From positions 67,129 through 127,128 of the forward strand of contig NMRA01000168.1 in NCBI GenBank assembly GCA_002633005.1: DNA of 60,000 bases, written 5' to 3'. The DNA comes from Phoronis australis (lineage: Eukaryota > Phoronida > Phoronidae). A program made the translations under genes and the position numbers. The number at the start of each line of letters is the position of its first letter. The stretch's first letter is position 1. The notes under the pieces were generated by a model. The model was not told where the DNA came from, ran no database searches, and was given only the letters and a program-made list of their open reading frames with translations. Of this stretch, positions 35,166 through 45,981 are shown piece by piece.

Positions 35166-38000
35166 CAACCATACGGGTTTCAGTAAGAAATTGAGAGCCT
35201 TGTCAAAAGTACAAACTGTGTCAACTGCAATCTAAATGGGACTCCTGAGCTGACAGCAGATCTTCACCGCACAAACTATGAATCTTTCCAATATCAGACA
35301 GGCTTCTATATTAGTTATTGTTGCCATTCATCACAAGCCATGAAGAAAATGGCGTCTGCTACTGCATATTGAAACAGGTAGTCTGAAGAAAATTCCTGAC
35401 GACTTTTCAGTCAGCTACATTACGAAAGGAGATAATTCAGTGGAAAGAATCAAGAGAAGAGTCTTAACTTACTGTCTGCAAGGTTACATCCACGACATAA
35501 GAATTCATAGTGGCGAAAATGAAATAAATGTAAAGGTCCAGTGCTGGGGATCCATGCGCCAGCCAGAGAAGCCGCATGGCATACGCATGCAAATTGCTGG
35601 AAACGAGGTTTTAGATTCGTTTTGTTCTTGCAGTGTTGCTTAAGTGTTAGTAAACACTGGTAAAATTATTTCTCCTTTGTAACTCCAACTCACGAAAGAG
35701 AAAAACAGTGATTTGTAATGTAAAAACAGATACCAAGTGATTTAAAGTTACAATTAGTAATGTCCTTTTGATTTGTGATGGAAAAAGTAATCAATCACTT
35801 TTAAATAAGTTTCAGCAAACACTGTTAATGATAATTTTTTTTAAATTCTTAAACTAAATATTGTATTGCCCCGAGAAAATGGTCATTTGAAAACGAATTT
35901 AAACTAAAATTTTGTTTTTCCTTGGAGCGATAAAAAATAAGGGTCAATTGCTAAATATCTCGTTTTTAAAAGGAATAAAAATGTGACAAAATTAACGGGT
36001 GTAGCGAGGAATATCAGGTTCCAGCGCCAGAGGACTAATGGTGTGCCCCTCCCAGCAACAGCTGTGTGTCCTCGTGACCTCATGGGGCTCCTTTTGCTGA
36101 CGCCCAGGGGTAGCTGCCACTCGATTCTTATCCGGCATAAAAGTGCCAAAAATGGCGCCGCTTGTGAAGAATGGCAACAAAGCGATAGCCACAGGCGCTT
36201 GGGTTTATCGCAAATGACGTCACTCATAATATATAAGAAAACATAAAGGTTGGACATTCGAAATCTGTTTGCTTAGAATTTTCTACTCAAATGTGCATGG
36301 AACTCCACGAAACTAGCATCGGACAACTCTTACAATACCTTCTTTCATTTGATCTCTTCAAGGCAAAAAGTATCCACATGTCCAATAACTTTACCGCTAA
36401 CAGTTGGAGCTGCTCGCGCCAATTAGATCATGTGACTTGTTGTGAAGATAAACTACAAACTGGGGGTCTTTGTGGATGTGAAAGAATAAGAGACTAAAAA
36501 CGTTTTTGTTATTTTCATCGATGCAGTTCTGTCGGGAACTTGGCTGTGGAAAGTTTTTCGCTCGGACGGTGGTGCGGAAATTAATTCTGTTTACCACCCT
36601 AGCTAAAATGTTTTCAAGGTTAGAATTAAGCAGGCAGAGCTTTCAACCTATGCATATTGTTTGAAGCGACTATTGTTTCAGTAGGCCAAATGTCATAGCA
36701 TCGGGATCAAGCGCCTATGACACCAAACAAATTACTGGCGACTGAGCAGAAATACGTGTGTGTTAAAGATGAGCAGCTGTGACTTTCTAATAATATTCAC
36801 AAGATGTTACAAAGTCGCAAGCTAGCATCAGCGGGAAAGAGTAAAGTCTAAAGACTTAGCCGTTTTGTTTTCAAACTTGCATCATAATTATCTGAACAAA
36901 AATTGGTCAAATCCTGTACCTGGGATCGCATTTGCGAGTAAAGCGACACGTGACTTGTTATTGCGTGCCATGCCTCATGTTAGCGGTAAGGCCCTTGGTC
37001 GAGTGGGAACCTTTTGTGGTTTAATACTGCTTCAAATTGACTGCGATCCCATTCTCTTTATTCTCGCAATTTGCAAGTAAAAAGCAGTCTTGTCGGTCCC
37101 GTTGCCTTGAGTAGGCAAAACCATAGATATACATGTGTTGGCAAGGACATCGTCCACCAAGACTCCATAGAACTGAACATAAAGTTCGGCAAAAACAAGA
37201 CGCTGTGTTTCATATCCACTTTACTATATATATTACTCAATGTCATCATCAGGCGTATATAGAATACAGTCAGTGCACAGTTGCAATAACAAATGTATAT
37301 TCTTACTTAAAACTAACTCGCTGTGACAAACAAAATTGAAAGTTCACAAATTCTTGTTTTTACCACTTTAGGTGGGTTTTGTAGTGTTTGGAGTTAAAGG
37401 TGGAGAAGATTTGACCATTTTCCACAATGTTTTGATTTTTTCGACAAACGCGTTTGATCCACTAAATTAAACCTGCATTTCGTCCTGTTTAGCCGGCTGA
37501 AAAACAAATTAGGCCTCATAGTCCCATCATATTGCTTTCCCTGGATTCCCCCTTTGTTACCAACAAGAACGTTGAAACCACCTGTGACTCAAGAAAAAGC
37601 TTCGGAGTTTACTGGGGTTTGCCAACCCTAAAATTGTACGTTTAGCCTCTTACTTCAGTTACCGGCTCGTTCGATCAGATTAGCGTGGCAATGATTTTTA
37701 AACCTCGGAGCCCTTTACTTAGGGATTCAATGTTGTTAGCTTAACTGCGCAAAATGCCGCTTCAACTATTCTATGTTCGAGAATCGTCTTTTATGCCAGC
37801 GATTCGTATAATTAGCATGGTGGGTTGTAATGTTTACAGCGTAATTTATTTTGCCGTTTATAGCTCAAAACCAAAATTGTCTGACAATTTGTGCGATTGG
37901 GAGTGTATACCGGTGCTCGTGGAAGTAAAAATACTTGCAACAGTAACATGGGTTCCTAGTATTCTGCAAGTGCCTTTTTTGATTTCTGGTGCTGTCAAAG
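35166..38000. other. Intron or intergenic sequence without supported exons
   Basis: Open frames at 35904-36257 lie on opposing strands and lack domains. No lectin motif was seen. It either is intron between 33308 and 38001 or includes the boundary between two genes. Confidence 0.35.
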
Positions 38001-38116
38001 AAAATGGAATTGTATTTGCAAAAACAGAATTGCGGCACATGAGAAAAGAGTTGCAGCTCATTAGCAAAGAAACAGCAAAGAACGCTGTCAATGAGAACAC
38101 CCATATGGTCTATGAG
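38001..38116 (+). CDS. Possible downstream exon with helical segment
   Basis: A pyrimidine-rich acceptor ending GTCAAAG and a donor GAG|GTGAGG bound this piece. It starts in phase 1, which matches the exit phase of 33308. It encodes FAKTELRHMRKELQLISKE, an amphipathic, probably coiled-coil helix. It lies in the longest plus-strand frame of the window (37754-38440), which alternatively could be one unspliced exon beginning at ATG 37754. Membership of the lectin gene is inferred from phase and position only. Confidence 0.35.
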
Positions 38117-38188
38117 GTGAGGAAGTTTGTCTACTTCGGATTTGTTTTGCCAATAAAACCGATTTTCATGTTTTTGTATGCAGGTCAG

Positions 38189-38440
38189 TGTACATTGGAA
38201 ACGCCAAGCATGGAAATTGACAGCTACATGCTCCAATCCGACGGCATTCGGATTTTTGCGCGGTTGACCTCTACGGCTTTTCAAGTTGTTAAAAATGTGA
38301 CGGGAGATGTGAAGATAATTGGCGAACCTCACAATTTCCATCCCAAACTGTTCTGTTTGGAGTTTTGTTCGCGCCTCGACTGTTGTGCGTTTGTAATTTA
38401 TTCACTCAACAAGGGTTGCACATGCCTGAGGAAGAACTGA
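38189..38440 (+). CDS. Possible terminal exon with Cys-rich PAN/apple-like domain
   Basis: An acceptor CAGGTCAG at 38181-38188 gives phase 0, matching the GAG|GTGAGG donor 72 bases upstream. It encodes about 83 residues ending LFCLEFCSRLDCCAFVIY and GCTCLRKN before TGA (38438-38440). The spacing C-x2-C-x(n)-CCAF-x(n)-C.CL resembles the helix and central strand of PAN/apple domains, which occur beside lectin domains in animal extracellular proteins. An AATAAA follows at 38716-38721. It could end the lectin gene or belong to a separate small gene. Confidence 0.45.
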   Translation, partial: CTLETPSMEIDSYMLQSDGIRIFARLTSTAFQVVKNVTGDVKIIGEPHNFHPKLFCLEFCSRLDCCAFVIYSLNKGCTCLRKN

Positions 38441-38715
38441 GAAAATCGTAATCACTAAGGCCACTTTGTAATTAATGCTAAGAAGATACATTTGTAACCA
38501 AACCGCACTTTGTACTTAAAGTGACATTGTCGGAGAGAAGACAGCAGTAGCGCGGAATTGCACACACTAGGTCTGATCCCGTGTAGCAGCCAAATGCTCT
38601 AAGGCTGAAACAAACCTCTCATTATTGGGGTATTGTACGCGTCTTTAAATGGTGAAGATGACGGCCTTGATTTTAGCGAATGTCTGACCGACAACGGCGA
38701 GAATCGACGATTTGT

Positions 38716-38721
38716 AATAAA
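38716..38721 (+). promoter_or_regulatory. Candidate polyadenylation signal AATAAA
   Basis: Lies 276 bases after the TGA at 38440. It is consistent with a short 3' UTR but unproven. Confidence 0.35.
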
Positions 38722-38950
38722 ATCCCAATACAACGGATTCTTTTGTTTTATAGCTTACCCCAGCAAACAATGATCCCAAAATTGGGTTTTTCGGTTGTCA
38801 AACCGATAATGTCCCTCTGAGCATGTAGTGCATGATAGACTTCTCAGGTTTTAAGTAATAAATGTTTACACCACATATGCCTTTACATGCCGTGCAATAA
38901 TCTTGTCACGTGTCCGCGTAATAACCTAGAAGGTTGTTTTACTGTCACGT

Positions 38951-39490
38951 TAGACAACTATTATTAAAATCTCTTGGTCTATTTACACCGACCTCTTGTC
39001 TGTTTACACTGTCACGACATTTCGGTCGGTCTATTCTCCGACCATCGTCAGGTGTTCTTGCTTCTTAGACGAACGAGCACGTGGTACACTCATCAAGGCA
39101 GGTTTTGAACCCACGACTTCTGAAGCTACAGATAATTTGGGTCCAGCACCTCAACCACTATACCACGGAGTCATCCATTTATTTAAAGGGAGTTTTATTG
39201 TACTTAAACCTTCTTAAGTAGACTGAGCCAGGTGTCACTTGGTTGTTTGCTTAGCTGACTGAAGACATAGCCTTGTACTTTCATGTACATGGCTTCCTTG
39301 ATTTTCTCTTGGTCCAACCTGTTTCAATGTCAAGTATTCGAATGTTATTCCACTGGATATTGTTTCGTTCTTCTAAGAACGCAGGAACACCTGACGATGG
39401 CCAGAGAATAGACCGACCGAAACGTCGTGACAGTGTAAATGGACAAGAGGTCGGTGTAAAAAGGCCAAGAGATTTTAACAATGGTTGTAA
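38951..39490. mobile_element. Inverted SINE-like copies with hammerhead-like motif
   Basis: About 120 bp at 38951-39070 recur in inverted orientation at 39370-39490; shared words include ACACCTGACGATGG, GAATAGACCGACCGAAA and TCGTGACAGTGTAAA. In the minus orientation the left copy is preceded by a tRNA-like head (A box TGGTATAGTGG at 39165-39155, B box GGGTTCAAAACC at 39112-39101), giving tRNA head plus body, a SINE layout. The right copy lacks the head. Confidence 0.65.
39015..39055 (-). ncRNA. Hammerhead-ribozyme-like core in SINE body
   Basis: On the minus strand CTGACGA is followed after one base by a perfect 6-bp stem GGTCGG/CCGACC closed by AGAATAGA, then GAAA. CUGANGA, stem II and GAAA are the hammerhead core in correct order. 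The extra base before stem II and an unverified stem III/stem I pairing make activity uncertain. The inverted copy (CTGACGA 39391-39397, GAAA 39419-39422) has a partly broken stem. Confidence 0.35.
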
Positions 39491-39780
39491 CACGCCACAA
39501 CCTCAGAGCGGTTTTAGAAAGTCATGTCACGTGAGACGTTATTGGGTTAAAACTTAAAAAATGTTATGCAAACATGTTAAACTACAGGCGTTTTGTGTGG
39601 GTGAATGTTGTCAGCCTAGCTTGCTGTGCCGAGTAAGTATATTCACTCGGCCTTCGGTGTCCCGAAAATATTTACTTGGCACAGCAACCTCGTATGATAA
39701 TATTTATATAATGAATGTAATGGTTTTGCAATAAATCAAGGATCTTTTCTTTGCAGACGAACTATAACTGTACAAAGACT

Positions 39781-39853
39781 AATAAGTCTTACCTATATAT
39801 ACATATAGACCTACATGTACATATACATGTACATATATACATATACACATATG

Positions 39854-39884
<31 letters not shown>

Positions 39885-39905
39885 NACACACAGCGCTATC
39901 ATCGG
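39781..39905. repeat. TA/CA-rich tract and (CA)n microsatellite with N
   Basis: ATATACATGTACATA-type sequence runs into about 16 CA units interrupted by an N at 39885, where the repeat length was probably unresolved. Confidence 0.95.
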
Positions 39906-39989
39906 ACTAGGTACGAACTAACTAGGAGTTTGATATGAAGCTTGACGGGGTGTAGAATAGTATTTGCCCAAACAATGGGATTTATGTCA

Positions 39990-40115
39990 GAGTGGCATAC
40001 ATCTCATTGTTTTGCTTGCATTTGTGAACATGTTTGGAACGAGAAAAAAGTCCACTACTTCTGCTGTAAATACACTTTTTTTCAAAATGACTACCGCCAA
40101 TAACACATGTTTCAA
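39990..40115 (-). repeat. Dispersed repeat, partner of 23750-23890
   Basis: Reverse complement resembles 23750-23890, keeping ATTTTGAA.AA, ACAGCAGA.GTAGTGG and CATGTTCACAAATGC. Confidence 0.55.
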
Positions 40116-42009
40116 GTTGCTGCGTAGCAACTGAAAAATCTGATGGGATTTCAGACAGCCTTGAAGTTGCCCAGAATTCCAAAAATCTGGTTGAATGGCA
40201 GATCATTTGCTGACTTACACATTCTTTTTCTAGAAATTTCCCGTTTCTTCAAAGTTAACCACGCAGCAACGTGTGTGTAATGACGTCATAAGGGTTGCCA
40301 TGAGCCAGTGAGAGGCACCATTGGACTTGCCATGGAAAATGCCTTCAATGGCTGAGCTTAGGCATAATGGATAATACAACGAATTCGTGGATTCTTGTAT
40401 TCTATCTGCCTTACAGACATTGGTAAGGTGTAAGGTAGTAGATGTCTCTAGCATGTGAGGCTGCCACCAACGAAATACACGATTCCAGAACCCACAAAAT
40501 TTAGGAACTTTCTTTGCTTCGTGTCCCGGATTGGTCTACCCTGATCTACTCGTAATGTAGTGGGAGCGTAAGATGTTTCGCTCTCTTATATCTAGGATGA
40601 AGCACTCATGCAGCAGGTTGATAGTAACCAAGGGGTCGGACGTATGGACAATTAAGAAGACACACTTTATAGACAGTTGCAGGAACACTAGTCCTTCCCT
40701 CGGTCTGCATCCATGCCTTGTGTTTGAATACACGTTTTCCTCCTTTATGAATCAAAAACTATATGACAGGAGCTTGACCGCAAACCAATGTATTTTTAAC
40801 AAGAATGATACTCTTCGACGCATCGAAATTACTTGAATTAGTTTTGGAATTTTCAAATGTATTTTTTAATTCCTCATAGTGTTCTACTAACAAAACGGCA
40901 TTGAATGTCACGTATTTTTCACAAAACGTAAATTCATCAACTGTCATTTATTAACTGTTCCTGTTTATATGATGTCTCTCGATTGGTGGAACTCTCCCAC
41001 TGTTCTAAACTGGCGAGAATGAAGGTAACGTTAATTTTGAGGCACTAGTGTTGATTTGTAGCAAATATGAGGCGATCTCAAATCGTGAATTTTTAATCCA
41101 AATTGACTGCAATTTCTCGCATTTTACCCATAAGTCAGGACTTGTTGGAGCTAACCTTTTACTGTCTGTAAAACGTGTCCTGTCATTTGCCTACATTGGA
41201 GATCATTGTCATGAAATTTTCTCACTACTTTATAAATACTTGTTCCAAGACGTTATGTATTCCTGTACTTAAGAGATTTAACCCAATTTTATATGACACT
41301 GTCAAGACATGGAAAAGTATGAAATCTAGAAAATCACCCCCTGAATTGATGGAATTTGTTGATGCCCTTATACATTCAGTATAAATTCAAGCAAAGCTGG
41401 AATGTTTGAATGTGAGAGTGAATGTGTTTTTTCGTCGTTGTTTTTTTTTCTTTTCTGTTGTATTCAATAGTTAATTCCTGTTTCTGCAAATAAACATATT
41501 TACAGCAAAAATAAGTCAGGTTTTATATTTATCATGTTATCTGGTTTTCAAAATGGGTTTGTCCTGTAGGAAAGTTGCTCAGCACCATACACCGCCCCAG
41601 TCGGCCATGTCGCAGCCTGGGTAAATCGACAGTCCTGGTTATTTCGGCTGTCTATACGACTCGACTTCATAGCCCATGCGAGACCAATACGCCGAGAGGT
41701 ATTCTATCGTTAAAAATTTTACCTCCATGCCAGGGTTATTTCGCAAAAGGGTGTGCAAAGTTTCTTTTATTCTTTTTATATTTCTTAAGCCAGCAGTATT
41801 GCATTAGTCTTTTTTAGATCCGGTCAGATTATGTCCACATGTAACCGGATGCGGTATTTTCAGACGAGAAAATATGACATATTTTGTAATGCTGGCATCA
41901 GAACCAATACCAAGCGACCATTTCCTTTTTTGATAATTTCTCTCTCTCAATTATACCTTTGCCGAACTATTTTTTGAGTGGACTCGCGAAATGTTTTAGC
42001 ACGGGTAAT
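40116..42009. other. Intergenic sequence, no supported gene
   Basis: A frame at 41175-41384 ends in PPELMEFVDALIHSV and is followed by AATAAA at 41489-41494, which could mark a terminal exon. No domain is recognised and no upstream exon was found, so it is not called. The rest shows nothing. Confidence 0.3.
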
Positions 42010-42607
42010 TTCCAATTGATTTGAAAATTGCCAAATTTGTGCCTGTATACAAAAGAAATGACTTGGAAGATGAAAACCATATTGACTACATGCCTATCTT
42101 TCTACTTTCTGCCTTCTCAAAATCATTCGACAAAAATACTTATGACCAGCTTTATGACTACCTCACTAACTGCAAACAATCTCTTATATGAAGGTTTTCA
42201 GAATTTAAGATCCACAGAACTTGTCTCACTCAAACCAACTGACAAAATTAAGGGACATACGGACATCGGGATAAAGCGAGCAACCATCTTTTTGGAACTT
42301 TGCGAAATATCGTGCGCAAAGCAAAAGAACCGAAACGTTACTACGTTACTTAGGCCTTCTACAGGCCCATTGTAACGGACTCTCTGTTTTAATTTCACTA
42401 CTCATACTCAGCAAGTCTGCCAGACTGCTTGAGGAATTTTGCAAGTGTTTTATTGTTTTCGTTTGCTATGACAGTTTTCACTGGCACTGCTTTACGTTCA
42501 AAGCATTCTTTTCAAATGCTTTGGTAAGTGAAACACCAATCGACATGGTGTTATGGTGTTTAATCTTCCATCCAGCATTTCGAGTAGCCGAATTATGTTG
42601 CTCGACC

Positions 42608-42763
42608 CAGGAGTGGATCCAGGATTTTTAGTTAGGGGGGCAGGGCAGAGTATTAGCCAGGATTTTTCCCGTTAGACATTAGCACCCCCGAATTGCCAAA
42701 TGGAATTTGGGAGAGTTTTAGGGGGGCCATGACTCCCTTGGCCACTCTCTAAATCCGCCACTG
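42608..42763. mobile_element. hAT-like MITE
   Basis: Ends CAGGAGTGGATCCAGGATTT and CTCTAAATCCGCCACTG form CAGTGGCGGAT-type inverted termini. The interior CAGGGCAGAGTATTAGCCAGG and TTGCCAAATGGAATTTGGGA matches 52148-52311 in inverted orientation. Confidence 0.8.
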
Positions 42764-42838
42764 CGATCTTTCGTTTTTTCATGTTTCTGCAGGTTACAGT
42801 GATTGTTATCACCTGTATTAGCATTTGCAGTTGAGACC

Positions 42839-43053
42839 TGGGTCCCATTCCAAGAAAACTGACTTAGATGAGACAATTCTTAAATTTCAGGCAATTTGAA
42901 TCTACCTCAAGTCCATTTCAAGAAAGAGACGTTCAGATTGACTTAAGTTCTTGTCTCAAGTTTTGTCTTAAGGATGTGGAAGTTAAGAAGTTTGGAAGTT
43001 GAGACGAATCTTAGACTTAAGTCAAGAATAAACTTAAGTTTCTTGGAACGGGA
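42839..43053. mobile_element. Palindromic MITE, copy 2
   Basis: TGGGTCCCATTCCAAG at the left and CTTGGAACGGGA at the right. Internal similarity to 16788-17018 in the same orientation. Confidence 0.8.
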
Positions 43054-43120
43054 TAACCACCTCTTTTGTTCTTTGACAGTCACTTCTGCTAGTCCAAGAT
43101 GTTTTCCACAATTTTAATGA

Positions 43121-43324
43121 CTAATCCCTTATCCCTAAAACACAGTAGGCATAAAGGACAGAAAATATTGGTTCAGCTCTTTGAAATTCAAGATCTGAAT
43201 CAAGTCTGGCTAATCGATCAGCTGCGTAATTACCTTGGATGCCATTATGACCAGGGATCCAGGCAACTGTGGTACGGTTATATTTACCTAAATTATTTAA
43301 CTTGGTGATAACATTGCCGAACAT
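43121..43324 (-). pseudogene. RNase H domain fragment of a retrotransposon
   Basis: The minus-strand frame contains TTVAWIPGHNGIQGNYAADR followed by LARL. This is the last RNase H motif (W-x-P/V-G-H-x-G-x-x-G-N-x-x-A-D), with the catalytic His and Asp positions retained. Frame and context end abruptly and the orientation is opposite to the surrounding LINE, so it is a separate inserted fragment. Confidence 0.7.
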
Positions 43325-44760
43325 GTTATTTCACACTGTCTTGCTACATAAAATTTCATTTTACGGTATAACTGGAGTCGGACATTTATTTTTTAAAAAT
43401 AATTTAACCAGTCGGCAGCAATATGTTCTACTTGACAATTAAGAATTCACAAAATCAGTCATCATCACAGGATCTATACTTTGCCCCCTCCATTTTCTTC
43501 GATCTAAACAAATTCACTTCTCTTGATACACTTGATGATGCTGGTCTTATACAATAATAAGCTATCAGACATACTCATATGTTTATCAATTAGCAAACTG
43601 CTGAATGCCAACAAAACTAAATCTACGGTATTCCACTGCCCTCAGCAAAATTAACTTAAAAATTCAGATTGTGTAGGACCTTATGGCCATGTCTGTGTAT
43701 TTCGCAAATAGTTACAAAGGTACAGATTTTAGCTCAGTAAAATTTGATACTTTCTGAAAGCAGAAGGCCAATAGCATTTCACAAATTAAAATTTGTGACG
43801 TGTTACCATTTTTCCATGAATTGGGTCGCGTGATCTTGTATTATCTATAAAATTTAGCAAAAAAGGCACATTCATAGCAAAACAACCGGGTATCAATAAC
43901 ATGACCAAATTTCGGTTGAAATAAATGTTCAACATGAAATCTCATAAACGCTGTTACAGTTTCTGGTTTATCCTTTCGTTTTTATTTTATAAAACTTTTA
44001 ATTTTTTCATAAAAATGAAATAATAAGTTTTATTTTTGTAGCCCCTCATTCATAAGTGGAACATTATAAAACAATTCCTAATAGAGTTCTGCTGAACATC
44101 TGAAAGTTTCTTACAAATCCGATCAGCCATTTCCGAAATATGATGTTCCAAAGTTGGACAAATATAGACATTTTTCAGGGTCTTACCTAACCTTAATACC
44201 TGCTATAAACAGTCAAAACCTAACTTTTACCAGGTGAATTTTTGGGAATAACTTTTGACAACTCTTTATCCTGGTCGGAACATATCAACTTAAATCTGAT
44301 GGGAACAAAAACTGCGCCATACCTGCCGCGTACTCAATAACTTGACCTCAAGAAACATCTGTCCCTTTCGCATTCACAACGATTTACTACTCTTGACCCA
44401 CACTCACTAAATTTTTAGCATCGCAATATCTGAGTAGAAATAAGCCAACTTACACTTTATTGCCTATGCAAATCCAATGTGCAAATTATTGTAAAAAATA
44501 CATCTGCTTGAAGACACGTAAAATATATTACAAGTTTTCAAACATCTAACTTCCACATCTCAGTTTCGAATTTTAGCAAATGAAATGAAAATTTCACACA
44601 ATCGAAACTACAAACCAATTAGAAGTTCTCAGATCTCTTAGGAAATTTATTACTTATCACAACTACAATCCTCTACTCAAGACTCTATTTTACAAATCAA
44701 TCACGGCAACTACGTCCAACGTGAATAACCATATATAAATTGTACTGATACACAGAAACA

Positions 44761-45545
44761 ATACTCATTTTTACACACAAACACGCACACACATAAACAT
44801 ACATAAGCACATGTTCGCTCATTTTTGTAGTTATCGCACAGTACATTCTCATGTTTGTATTCGGAGCAGTTTCGGATTACATAGGGGTTTGTGAGGCCCT
44901 AAAGCCATCAGAAGTTCGAGAGATCACACCGACTAATCTGAAGTAATTAGTAAACCATGTAGGCTTACATAGTTCTGTTCTTGTAACTTGAATACCAAAT
45001 GGAGTAAACTAAACAATTTAAAAGTTGAAATAACCGTTATATTAATTTTTATACCGGAAAACCCGGGGTCATTCATATCAACAATACGATGCCCGCATGC
45101 GTATACCAAAATTACTGGTAGGCGGTACTTTTTCAGGAAGTTTTGCGGGACCCGCGCCGGGTCTAATAGGCCCCTAAATTCAGTTTCCATTTCGTCCCCC
45201 GGTCCGCCAAAGACCCACTGCATGAGTCTCACTTTGCCCCGCGAAAAGGAGTGAGGCAGAAAATCTACGTCCCTAAAGGGGGAATTAGTGTGATACAGCT
45301 ATCAATTTGCTCACGTGATTTTCCGAAATTCTGTTGAGGTTGCCGGATTTTACTGCGGAAAACTTCAAATTTTATCTTGTTGACTGTCTCCGCTTGGTTG
45401 TTTTTTCCTTGTCCTCCTTCGTTTCGCTGCAACTTTATTATTCACACCAGGTAATTTAGATTTAGCTCCCTCTTCACAGCAGAACAGTTTCTTATATTTC
45501 TATCAAACTCAAAAAGTGCCCTATATTAGTGCTCACGAGCGCTTT
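44761..45545. other. Intergenic region upstream of the CARD gene
   Basis: A palindromic E-box TCACGTGA is at 45311-45318. A minus-strand frame (45222 down to about 45060) reading MQWVFGGPGDEMETEFRGLL ends near a possible donor GTATAA. It has somewhat higher GC than its surroundings and could be a first exon of a divergent gene, but it is not recognised and is left uncalled. Confidence 0.3.
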
Positions 45546-45634
45546 GGGTAAATCCCGAGTTATTTTAAGCATTCTTACGTCACTCGCAAGTCGGGATTTC
45601 CCAAGATCCGCCATATTTGACTGCAGTTGTGAAA
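45546..45634 (+). promoter_or_regulatory. Proximal promoter of the CARD/DED gene with kappaB and CRE-like sites
   Basis: GGGATTTCCC (45593-45602) matches the kappaB consensus GGGRNWYYCC at every position. TTACGTCA (45575-45582) is a one-mismatch CRE. AATCCCGA (45551-45558) and TCGGGATT (45591-45598) form an inverted repeat around them. The sites lie 33-60 bp upstream of the ATG; the transcription start was not located. Confidence 0.5.
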
Positions 45635-45981
45635 ATGGAGCCGCGGCATAAAGATGCGTTAAGGCACAATTTGTCTTGTATTGTGGACGATATTAATCCC
45701 CTTGAACTTCTGGTTGACCTCACCATAATAAGTGCTAGTGTAAAACAGACCATTGAAGCCCAAAAACTGTTGAACGGTGACAGACGAGCGACATCAATGT
45801 TGGTCGACGAAATTCAAAGAAAAGGTCCTCGTGCCTTTCTCTGTTTCGTAGCTGCCTTGGAGAAACATCATCATTATCACGTAGTTGACCGTATTCTTGA
45901 TGAGCTGCCTGTAGTCGAATCGTCTGGTATTAGAGGTGAATTAGTAAAACGTTATGGACACAGGCGAAGTCACCCGCACAG
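45635..45981 (+). CDS. Exon 1 of the adaptor gene: CARD
   Basis: Begins MEPRHKDALRHNLSCIVDDI, continues with PLELLVDLTIISASV and GDRRATSMLVDEIQRKGPRA, then FLCFVAALEK and VVDRILDEL. This follows the six-helix CARD plan, including the R/K-G-P-x-A-F-x-x-F-x-x-A/S-L helix 5 signature best known from RAIDD, caspase-2 and caspase-9. The first helix with two basic residues fits the usual charged interaction face. Donor CACAG|GTAATT, phase 2. Confidence 0.85.

Larger units (their letters stand above)
42010..44760 (+). mobile_element. Decayed plus-strand LINE with nested insertions
   Basis: RT landmarks occur in order on the plus strand, across frame changes: DLEDENHIDYMPIFLLSAFS (the N-Y-R-P-I-S-L-L block) near 42060-42120, TYDQLYDYLTN near 42140-42170, NNLLYEGF nearby in another frame, SIFFDLNKFTSLDTLDD near 43490-43550, LLNANKTKSTVFHCPQ near 43598-43650, and FLGITFDNSLSWSEHI near 44245-44290. 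Stops and shifts are numerous. A hAT-like MITE, a palindromic MITE and an opposite-strand RNase H fragment split it. It is a non-LTR element of the CR1/Jockey-like type. Confidence 0.7.

Noticed and set aside
41175-41384. Frame ending PPELMEFVDALIHSV followed by AATAAA
   Set aside because: No recognisable domain, no clear acceptor and no partner exon; kept only as a remark.
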